The notes under the pieces are model-generated. The model was not told the origin of the DNA and ran no database searches. It worked only from the letters and a program-made list of their open reading frames with translations. Shown here piece by piece: positions 7,509 to 15,060 of a stretch of 64,000 bases of DNA. The stretch lies in assembly GCA_023511875.1 (NCBI GenBank), contig JAIMAQ010000011.1, forward strand, positions 1-64,000, given 5' to 3'. The stretch comes from Thermoflavifilum sp. (GTDB taxonomy: Bacteria > Bacteroidota > Bacteroidia > Chitinophagales > Chitinophagaceae). The translations under genes were made by a program, and so were the position numbers. Each line of letters starts with the position of its first letter. Positions within the stretch are counted from its first letter, which is position 1.

Positions 7509-9635
7509 TCAAGATTGAATAGATTCCGTTACAGGAGTAGCTTGCTTGTTGCGCAATTGTTCATATTCACGAGCCTTTTGGTAAAACCGAAAAGCTTGAT
7601 CTAGATAACCCTTTGCAAAATTGGCTGTGGGTTCATGTTTATTGATTTGCAGCACATATTCGGCAAACGAGGGTACCACGCCAAAATCAGCTGCTGAAAA
7701 ATGCTGGTCGAAATCTTGGATGATACCTATGTGAGTATTGCAATTGACTTCTTTATCGAGCAGCAATGCTTTAGCCACATAAATTGATGCCGTATAGGCT
7801 TGATAAATAGCATCAGCATAGTTGGTTTCTTGCAGCCATTGGGTGGCTGTTTCGAGTTTTTCTGCAGCTTCATTGAGCAATACATACACGAGATCTACTA
7901 CCACGCTGGCACATTCACCCACACCCACGGCAGTCGAGTATTCTTCTTCATGTCCCCAGTCAACAAAATCATCGGGATGCAACTGGGTGAGATCGGCCAA
8001 TGGTTTCAGCAAGGCATAGAAATAGTTTTTCCCTTGGCGATCGTAATATGCATTAAACCGTTCTTCTGGTTGGGCGTTTTTGAGATAATCGTTTAAGATG
8101 AGGCGTAAGGCCTGAGGCGCACGTTTGCTGGGGATTTTAATGATTTTCTCTGCCAGTCGGCCCTCGCCATGGCCAGTTGGTCCTCCACCCAAAAGCACCT
8201 GCAATGCAGGCAGCACTTTTCCTCCAGCCTTCAGGGAGGCGCCATGAAAGCCAATAGTAGCAATGCCATGCTGGCCGCAAGAATTCATGCATCCACTGAT
8301 TTTGATCTTGATATCTTTATTGTAAATCAGTTGAGGGTATTCTTGTTGAATGATTTGTTCCAACATGCGTGCAATGCCCGTGCTATTGGAAATGCCCAGG
8401 TTGCAGGTATCGGTACCGGGGCAAGAAGTGACATCTGCGGTGGAGTCGAAGCCGGGCTCAGCTAATCCCAGTTCGTCTAAACGAGTGAACAAATAGCCTA
8501 GCGCTTGTTCGGGTACGAAGCGAATGAGTATGCCTTGGTTGTTGGTCACGCGCATTTGATCGGCTGCAATAGCTTTGACAAGGTCGGCTAGTTGACGGGC
8601 TGTATTAGAGGGAATATTGCCATTGGTGATTTTCAGGTACACAGCTTTATAGCCCAGTTGTTTTTGAGCGATCACATTGGTGATCAGCCAGGCCTTGTAT
8701 TTCTCTTGATCTGAAAGAGAGTATTCTGGAATATCGATGCGATCAGGTAATTGTTCTTCATAGGGTTTAAAGCTGATGGGTACATGGAAAGCTTTGAGTC
8801 CTTTGTATTCAGCTTGCACCAGCTCAGTAAATTTTTCCATGCCCAATTTTTCAATCAAGTATTTCATGCGAGCTTTATGTCGATTGGTGCGTTCGCCGTA
8901 ACGATCGAAGACACGCAATATGGCTTCGATATAAGGAATGAGGTCTTCGGCTGGCAGAAATTCAAAGGCCAGCTTTGCCGTAAATGGTTGAGCCCCTAAA
9001 CCGCCGCCTACTACTACTTTAAATCCTTTTATGAGCTTGCCATCTTTTTCTTGTATGCGGGGAATAAGGCCTACATCGTGGATATAGGCGAAGGCTTCAT
9101 CATTTTCACTGCTAGAGAAGCCAATCTTGAATTTCCTAGCCAAATCCTGGCATACGGGGTTACGGAGAAAATATTTGAACGTAGCATCGGCGTAAGGGGT
9201 GATGTCAAAAGGTTCATTAGGGTCGATGCCGGCTAGTGGTGAGCCTGTGATGTTGCGTACTGTATTGCCGCAAGCTTCTCGGATGGTGAGGTCATCGAGT
9301 GCCAGCTTGGTCCACAATTCGGGTGTACGCTCTAAACTCACGAAGTGCAGTTGAATATCTTGTCGCGTAGTGAGGTGAAGATTACCGGTTGCATATTCAT
9401 CGGAGATATCGGCAATGCGTTTGAGCTGGGCTGTGGTTAGCCTGCCTTGAGGAAGTTTGATCCGAATCATCTGCACGCCCTTTTGGCGTTGGCCATAGAT
9501 ACCACGCGCCAGGCGTAGGCTTTTGAACCTGTCGGGATGCATTTCTCCAGTTAAATATTGGCGGATCTTTTTTTCGAGTTCAATAATTTCCTGTTCTACT
9601 ACAGGATTTTCCAGTTCGGTACGAAAACTTTTCAT
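7509..9635 (-). CDS. Ferredoxin-type sulfite reductase with C-terminal HEPN-like domain
   Basis: This is a siroheme/4Fe-4S enzyme that reduces sulfite to sulfide. The two tandem ferredoxin-like and siroheme domains fill residues 1 to about 545. The cluster ligands are Cys405 and Cys411 in SCPGTDTCN and Cys449 and Cys453 in GCMNSC, and siroheme contacts such as TTRQDIQLHF and NTVRNITGSP are present. No flavoprotein (CysJ) partner is encoded nearby, so ferredoxin is the likely donor. Residues about 570-695 form an extra helical domain resembling HEPN proteins. The protein is 708 residues against roughly 550-600 for the core enzyme. It is the first gene of the operon. Nitrite reductase is a less likely reading. 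Confidence 0.9.
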   Translation of the reverse strand: MKSFRTELENPVVEQEIIELEKKIRQYLTGEMHPDRFKSLRLARGIYGQRQKGVQMIRIKLPQGRLTTAQLKRIADISDEYATGNLHLTTRQDIQLHFVSLERTPELWTKLALDDLTIREACGNTVRNITGSPLAGIDPNEPFDITPYADATFKYFLRNPVCQDLARKFKIGFSSSENDEAFAYIHDVGLIPRIQEKDGKLIKGFKVVVGGGLGAQPFTAKLAFEFLPAEDLIPYIEAILRVFDRYGERTNRHKARMKYLIEKLGMEKFTELVQAEYKGLKAFHVPISFKPYEEQLPDRIDIPEYSLSDQEKYKAWLITNVIAQKQLGYKAVYLKITNGNIPSNTARQLADLVKAIAADQMRVTNNQGILIRFVPEQALGYLFTRLDELGLAEPGFDSTADVTSCPGTDTCNLGISNSTGIARMLEQIIQQEYPQLIYNKDIKIKISGCMNSCGQHGIATIGFHGASLKAGGKVLPALQVLLGGGPTGHGEGRLAEKIIKIPSKRAPQALRLILNDYLKNAQPEERFNAYYDRQGKNYFYALLKPLADLTQLHPDDFVDWGHEEEYSTAVGVGECASVVVDLVYVLLNEAAEKLETATQWLQETNYADAIYQAYTASIYVAKALLLDKEVNCNTHIGIIQDFDQHFSAADFGVVPSFAEYVLQINKHEPTANFAKGYLDQAFRFYQKAREYEQLRNKQATPVTESIQS

Positions 9636-9655
9636 AGCAACTCAGTTTGATTTGG

Positions 9656-9663
9656 CAAAAATA
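9656..9663 (-). promoter_or_regulatory. -7 promoter box of the sulfate-assimilation operon
   Basis: On the minus strand these bases read TATTTTTG, an exact match to the Bacteroidota -7 box TAnnTTTG, 20 bases before the sulfite reductase ATG. The -33 region would fall on the dyad at 9670-9688. Confidence 0.6.
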
Positions 9664-9669
9664 TATTAT

Positions 9670-9688
9670 CTCTACTGAATTAGTAGAG
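9670..9688. promoter_or_regulatory. Perfect dyad overlapping operon promoter, probable repressor operator
   Basis: CTCTACT (9670-9676) and AGTAGAG (9682-9688) form a perfect 7-base inverted repeat around GAATT. It covers the spacer and expected -33 position of the promoter whose -7 box is at 9656-9663, so a bound protein would block polymerase. The Rrf2 gene next door is the obvious candidate regulator. That link is an inference from position and from the size of known Rrf2 sites. Confidence 0.6.
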
Positions 9689-9753
9689 TTAGTATATATA
9701 GTGGACAAAAATTTAGAAAAATTTAAAATTGGGAATCATTATTTGAAAAATAT

Positions 9754-10221
9754 CTATTTATGTGTGGATTTTTGGCGAATTTTTTTATGTTGAACGATTA
9801 AGTTATCTTCTTTTTCGGCGAGATCCTTAATGCTGGTTTTAGCGAGCACTTCTAAGGTGGCATCGCGTACGCGCAAGGCTATCTGGCGAATGCCACAAGT
9901 AAGCTCGTCTTTACATTCTTCGCAGGGTTCGTAAAAATTCAAGCTCACACAAGGTACTAACGCAATAGGTCCACCCATGAGCCGAATGATATCGGATAAC
10001 ATAATGGTGTCGGGTGATTTGAGCAAGTAGTAGCCTCCGCCTGCCCCTTTTTTACTGGCCAACAAGCCAGCATTCTTTAACTCCAGTAAGATATTCTCCA
10101 AAAATTTCTTAGGAATGTTTTCTTGCTCAGAAATTGTGCTAATGAGCATAGGACCTTTGCCATGATTCCTAGCCAGTACAGTCATGGCTTTCAATGCATA
10201 TTTGGTTTTTTTGGAAAGCAT
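9754..10221 (-). CDS. Rrf2 family transcriptional regulator
   Basis: This 155-residue winged-helix regulator of the Rrf2 family (IscR, CymR, NsrR) opens with MLSKKTKYALKAM and carries the GAGGGYYL wing turn near residues 59-66. Cys91, Cys100, Cys103 and Cys109 cluster where iron-sulfur members bind their cluster, so it may sense Fe-S or redox/sulfur status. It lies directly upstream of the sulfate-assimilation operon on the same strand. An in-frame start at 10290 would add 23 residues foreign to the family, so ATG 10221 is used. Control of the neighbouring operon is inferred. Confidence 0.88.
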   Translation of the reverse strand: MLSKKTKYALKAMTVLARNHGKGPMLISTISEQENIPKKFLENILLELKNAGLLASKKGAGGGYYLLKSPDTIMLSDIIRLMGGPIALVPCVSLNFYEPCEECKDELTCGIRQIALRVRDATLEVLAKTSIKDLAEKEDNLIVQHKKIRQKSTHK

Positions 10222-10565
10222 AGATTTTGTAGAGCATTTAATGAATGAATAAATAAAACCATTGCAATATTTGCAAGATTTACTCACCAATCTTATTCAG
10301 TATAGATTGAGCATAAGCACACAAATCTCGATAAAATCTACAAAACTTTTTGGAATTGTGGATAATGGGTATATCATATTATTTTGTTCATATCCTAAAT
10401 AGATGGGAAAAAGAAGGTATGGGTCTAGTTGATGAATGGTACAATAAGAGATGATGTAGCTAAATAAGTTATCACACAACGAGTGGTTACAAGCTTGCAT
10501 ACGAATGTTTAGCTGATAGATTTATTATTTAGATCAGGAAAAATGAATACGCCTCATTGATTGCA
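10222..10565. other. Intergenic region upstream of the Rrf2 gene
   Basis: This AT-rich stretch of about 340 bases holds no convincing gene. A 67-residue minus-strand open frame (10297-10500) has no recognisable features. At 10262-10276 two TTGCAA words flank TAT, a symmetrical site 41 bases upstream of the regulator ATG. No clear terminator is visible for the glycosidase genes on the far side, which run away from it. Confidence 0.5.
10262..10276. promoter_or_regulatory. TTGCAA-TAT-TTGCAA dyad upstream of Rrf2 gene
   Basis: TTGCAA is repeated around a 3-base spacer, and each word is itself a palindrome, so the site is both a direct and an inverted repeat. It lies 41-55 bases upstream of the Rrf2 start codon. 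It could be an operator, possibly for autoregulation, but it does not resemble the dyad at 9670-9688. Confidence 0.3.
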
Positions 10566-13328
10566 TCAATATGTTTTCTTGATGTGTAATGCTTGTAGAT
10601 ATATGGGGCCAATTAAGCCCGAAGGCACAGTACCCCATTTCGATGCATCAAAAGGTTGATATTGCATGTTCACCACATTGATATCTTTAAATATTTTCCA
10701 ACGTATTCCTTTACGATCATAATCGGCAATACGATTAGCTGCTAAATTAGTGACTTCTATCTCCAATCGATTATTGCCTGCGTGCAAATATGTCGTAACA
10801 TCACAGCGATAAGGAGGAGCCCATAATATGGCTGCTTCATGACCATTTACGAAAATTCGAGCACTAAAATCTATTTCATGAAAGCCTAACATCCATTGAT
10901 CTGCTTGAGCAAATTGGTTGGGTGAAAGAAAAAACTGAGTAGAATAGCTGGCCGTGCCTTCAAACACTTTAGCCGAATCGTTGAGTGTTGTCCAAGATAC
11001 TAAGGAGTCTAAGGTGAATGTATCGGAAATAGATGGACTTCCTTGTATAAATTTTAATTTCCATGGTCCACGGATGGGTATTTTTTCATGGGAGGTATCG
11101 GTATAAATCCATCGATGAAGATTCGGATGCGTATGGGTATATACTTCTAGTATATAAGTATATCCAGATGGAATTTGCATATACACAGCTGTTGTACTAT
11201 CCTGATGTAATGATGCAGCACCCGATTTATGAAAATAGGGATCATAAATATTTACTGCATGTGCAGAAACAGATAAGGGTATCCATCCAGCGATATCCTG
11301 ATGCGTGAGGTTGGCTACAAAATACAGATAGCCGTTATTATTTTTCCGACGGATAAACGATAATCCATATTGCGCCATAGGTTCAGGCAGAATTCCAGCT
11401 GTATGCAACATTTTGGTCAAATCATTTCCTATAAACAAATTCTTGAATTCTCCAGCATGAGATGCAATAGCATTTTCTAAAGACTGCAATTGTTTTTTTC
11501 TGCTTTGCCATTGATATAATCCCGGCACATCGTCTGGAAATTTGTTCCAGAAAATCACTTTTGCACCTTGATGAATAAGTGAAACGATATGTTGAAAAGT
11601 TGACAAGGGCATGAATTGACAGGATGGGATGAGCAATGCTTGATAAGTTGCGCCTGGTGTTTTTAGTTGTCCGTTTACCACAACAGTCTGTTGAAGAAGG
11701 GCATCAGAGATATAGTCGAAGCTAAATCCGTTTTGAAGAAGTAATTGTGCAGCAGCATAAAACTGGGTAGAGTTGAGCCATTGATTGGCATTTCCAATAG
11801 TTAATTGAAACAATAATTGAGGTTGTTTTTTAGCCCATATGTCGGCTATAGGCCAGTATAGCAAAACATCATTGTCTGGTTTACCCTGTTGGACAAGCGA
11901 TTGCACACGAGTAATATAATGGTTCATGGCAGGTATGTCGTGCCAGATAGGATTATAAGGTGAAAAATTTACCGAAGCATAAAATTGCCAACCAGGCCAG
12001 GGAGCGCCTGGTGGCGAATAAGGAGTACCATGAAAGAATACATGGTTAATACCTGCAGTCCACATCTGATCCAATACGGGTTTGCATTGAGCCAGACTTA
12101 CCCGAAAGTGTTCGCCCAGCCAGGTAAATGTTTCAGACGAAGTCCATTTTTTTCCAGAAACATGTGCAGCAGAGGAAGCAAATTTCAACAACAATGGATC
12201 CAATTTGCCAGGTCTTTCGCCTAATGAATCGTGTGGTGTGCCTTGAATATTAAACCAGCACGAGCCAAAAGATTCTATTTCTGGGATGTCGGCCGATGCA
12301 TATAAATCAATCCAATTGCCCGGTGATCCGTGTGCTTGATAGCGTGTTGTGCTACCCATTTGATGTACCCATTTGTTCCAGGGTTGTGCAAAACGAAATA
12401 ATAGTAGGTCGGCCAGGGTTTGCCGATAATCCATGACTACTCGACGAATCGTATCTTCATTGCCTATGCCTAGTAAAGCCGGAAGATAATTTTTCAAATC
12501 ATAGCCTCGGAGGCGTTTAAACTCTTCAAAAAAATGAGGTGTCCAGTTGGCACCAAAAACTTCGTATGAATCATTAAAGAAGCTATGTGGAACTGGGCAA
12601 ACGGCTGTTTGAAAAGCATGTGTAAAACGTTGCAAATAGGTGTGTAATGCCTTTTGAGAAAAATGATCCATGACCCAACCTTCACCTCCAGGTGCGGGGC
12701 GCTTTACGTGTTGGAAGGTTTTACCATTAAATGCAGCTATGAGTTTCCATTCTCCAGGAGGTACTTGCCAATGGAGCATACCATGGCTATCAAGTGTTGA
12801 AGTTAAGTCGATGTTTCTACCTGAATGGGAAAAAGCCATCAAAGCTTGTAATGTTGCTGCCTTTTGTTGTTGTGTGTTATTTACTGATATTTTTTGGTGA
12901 AAGGTTTTGGGGCCATGTATAGTATAAGTTTGTAAGATCAATTTGGAAGCAGCCTTAGAGAGAGGAATTTGAGGTCCACCAAAAGGCCATCCCGTTCCAT
13001 TATTCATATCAACTTTCATGTGTAGCTGCTGTGCTTTATGGATGGTATATTTTAATAAATTCATCCACTGTGGAGAGAGATAAGGAATTTCTTTTTGTTC
13101 AAACCCATTTACTCCATATATCGGGGTAATTTCAACCCCTCCAAATCCTGCTTTATGTAGGGCTTGTAGCTGATAAGCAATTCCTGCTGTATCTACTGCA
13201 TTACCCAACCACCACCAGCGTGTCCATGGTTTTGCTTCAATGGGGGTATCTATTTGTTTTGTTTGTGCAGCAGCAGATAAGCATAAGCAGGTGCATATAC
13301 AAATGAGCATCAAATGAATGTTTTTCAT
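10566..13328 (-). CDS. GH106-type alpha-L-rhamnosidase
   Basis: This 920-residue secreted glycosidase has a signal peptide (residues 1 to about 21, ending SAAAQ). The opening PWTRWWWLGNAVD and AGFGGVEITPIYGVNG, followed by VDMNNGTGWPFGGP, are characteristic of glycoside hydrolase family 106, enzymes that release terminal L-rhamnose from pectic rhamnogalacturonan and plant glycosides. A C-terminal beta-sandwich of the sugar-binding GH2 type (GFHEIDFSARIFVNGHEA) is present. It lies 50 bases after the GH28 gene on the same strand and faces a GH78 rhamnosidase, which supports a role in pectin side-chain removal. Exact linkage specificity cannot be read from sequence. Confidence 0.88.
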   Translation of the reverse strand: MKNIHLMLICICTCLCLSAAAQTKQIDTPIEAKPWTRWWWLGNAVDTAGIAYQLQALHKAGFGGVEITPIYGVNGFEQKEIPYLSPQWMNLLKYTIHKAQQLHMKVDMNNGTGWPFGGPQIPLSKAASKLILQTYTIHGPKTFHQKISVNNTQQQKAATLQALMAFSHSGRNIDLTSTLDSHGMLHWQVPPGEWKLIAAFNGKTFQHVKRPAPGGEGWVMDHFSQKALHTYLQRFTHAFQTAVCPVPHSFFNDSYEVFGANWTPHFFEEFKRLRGYDLKNYLPALLGIGNEDTIRRVVMDYRQTLADLLLFRFAQPWNKWVHQMGSTTRYQAHGSPGNWIDLYASADIPEIESFGSCWFNIQGTPHDSLGERPGKLDPLLLKFASSAAHVSGKKWTSSETFTWLGEHFRVSLAQCKPVLDQMWTAGINHVFFHGTPYSPPGAPWPGWQFYASVNFSPYNPIWHDIPAMNHYITRVQSLVQQGKPDNDVLLYWPIADIWAKKQPQLLFQLTIGNANQWLNSTQFYAAAQLLLQNGFSFDYISDALLQQTVVVNGQLKTPGATYQALLIPSCQFMPLSTFQHIVSLIHQGAKVIFWNKFPDDVPGLYQWQSRKKQLQSLENAIASHAGEFKNLFIGNDLTKMLHTAGILPEPMAQYGLSFIRRKNNNGYLYFVANLTHQDIAGWIPLSVSAHAVNIYDPYFHKSGAASLHQDSTTAVYMQIPSGYTYILEVYTHTHPNLHRWIYTDTSHEKIPIRGPWKLKFIQGSPSISDTFTLDSLVSWTTLNDSAKVFEGTASYSTQFFLSPNQFAQADQWMLGFHEIDFSARIFVNGHEAAILWAPPYRCDVTTYLHAGNNRLEIEVTNLAANRIADYDRKGIRWKIFKDINVVNMQYQPFDASKWGTVPSGLIGPIYLQALHIKKTY

Positions 13329-13378
13329 GAATTACTACATTTGATAGATGATTACGTTAAAAATGGCATAAGATGATT

Positions 13379-14929
13379 TTACCTTTTTATATCATTAGCT
13401 AGGGATATTTTCTCGTCGTTTGTTGCTGCACATTGAAACAATTCAACATGACTGCTATGTATGAATCGATAATTGATTTGATGAGGAATGATAGGAAATG
13501 ATAGGTATCGAAAGATAGCCTGATGCACATCATCAAGCTGAATAGCAGGGCGCGCATCTGTTTGTTCGGTATGTAAGTCAATATCACGAAATTCAATTCC
13601 CTTTACATGTCGAACATAAAACCCATAACTCGGTGTAGTGCCAAACATAGTAGGTTCAGGGTAGGCATTTTCCTTTTCAGCAGGAGTAATATTGGCTTGA
13701 TCGGCTGTACCTCCTCCGTTCAAATAGATTTGCATATCACTGATTCGTACATCTTCAATAGGATGGTTAGGAATGCCACTTATTGTAGAAGCTGCTTTCG
13801 ATGCTGAATGGTATACGATGATATGATTGATATTTACCCTTCGGATATGGCCAACTGGAGTACCTTTGGGAGCTCTCAAGCGTGCGCCCAATCGGATGAA
13901 GATCGGCATGTTGACGATATCTTTCATCGTGATATTGCTAATCAATACATCTTCTAGATCTCCTCCATCTACAGTTTCCAATGCTAGTCCCCCACAATGA
14001 TCCAATACACAATTGGTAATGGTGATATTTTTAAATCCACCGTTTGATTCTGTACCAAATTTGATTCGGCCTGTACGCGGCACCCGAACACTATCGGGAT
14101 ATAGCTGAAAAGTACCATAAATCACGGTGCCTATCACATAATCACCCGAAACAATGCAGTTGCTAATAGTCACATTTTCTGTAGGTTTATTATATCCTAA
14201 TCCATATGAGCTTTTCAAGCAAATACCATCGTCATACGGTGAATTCACGATACAATTGGTGATATGTACATTTTTACAAGCATCGATATCCATGCCATCA
14301 CGATTGGTATCGATCATCAATCCATCAATAGTTAGGTTATCTACGCCGGTAAGCAATAAGCCAAACCATCCTCCACGATAGATTTTAAAATCTTTCAAGA
14401 TTACATTATGGCAATTTTTTAATGCAATTGCTTTATTACCCACTCCTTCTGGCTTATGATCGCTTGGATAAGCACGTGTAAGACCTTTGCCATCGATCAT
14501 ACCCGTACCCATGATAGCAATATTTTGTAGATTCTCTCCCCAGATGAGGCTATTGTGCCAATGGCTATGTCCAAAGTCTTGGTATTGATCATGAGGGTTA
14601 GGCTCGGGAGCATCGTAATCGTTTGGATTTTCGCTAGCGAGAATTACAGATCCATTACTCAGCAGCAAAGTAATATGGCTTTGTAGATGAATGGAACCCG
14701 ATACATACACACCTGCAGGAAAAAAGACTATTCCACCTCCTGCTGCATGAGCCGCTTCAATAGCCCGATTAATGGCTGGAGCATCGTTGATTTTCCCATC
14801 ACCTTTTGCTCCATAATCGCGGATATTGAAGATGGCTTGGGTGGGAGCAGCTGTAGCGTGAGTAATAAAAGGTGATGAGAAAATTAAAAAAATAAAACAG
14901 CGTGTGACTAATTGTTTGATTGTTTGCAT
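13379..14929 (-). CDS. GH28 polygalacturonase-type glycoside hydrolase
   Basis: This 516-residue secreted right-handed parallel beta-helix protein has a signal peptide (to about residue 28, ATAAP). The pectinase-type opening DYGAKGDGKINDAPAINRAI is followed by PAGVYVSGSIHL. The GH28 acidic centre is visible as NRDGMDIDACKNV (209-221) and YDDGICLKSS (232-241). The classic GHG and RIK motifs of endo-polygalacturonases are not obvious. An exo-acting or rhamnogalacturonan-directed enzyme is therefore more likely than a plain polygalacturonase. It shares an intergenic region with the divergent GH78 gene. Confidence 0.85.
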   Translation of the reverse strand: MQTIKQLVTRCFIFLIFSSPFITHATAAPTQAIFNIRDYGAKGDGKINDAPAINRAIEAAHAAGGGIVFFPAGVYVSGSIHLQSHITLLLSNGSVILASENPNDYDAPEPNPHDQYQDFGHSHWHNSLIWGENLQNIAIMGTGMIDGKGLTRAYPSDHKPEGVGNKAIALKNCHNVILKDFKIYRGGWFGLLLTGVDNLTIDGLMIDTNRDGMDIDACKNVHITNCIVNSPYDDGICLKSSYGLGYNKPTENVTISNCIVSGDYVIGTVIYGTFQLYPDSVRVPRTGRIKFGTESNGGFKNITITNCVLDHCGGLALETVDGGDLEDVLISNITMKDIVNMPIFIRLGARLRAPKGTPVGHIRRVNINHIIVYHSASKAASTISGIPNHPIEDVRISDMQIYLNGGGTADQANITPAEKENAYPEPTMFGTTPSYGFYVRHVKGIEFRDIDLHTEQTDARPAIQLDDVHQAIFRYLSFPIIPHQINYRFIHSSHVELFQCAATNDEKISLANDIKR

Positions 14930-15060
14930 GGCTAATGATTTTACATAATGATGAACATAAAAATAAAAATTGCTATAAAATATTTAAACAGGACACCACA
15001 GGATGCAGGAGAAAACCATATCTTTTATTTTAGCCATTGGACGTTAAAAATTATTTTGTC

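Noticed and set aside
10297-10500. A 67-codon minus-strand frame upstream of the Rrf2 gene
   Set aside because: It is AT-rich with no family resemblance, and it sits in what looks like a regulatory region.
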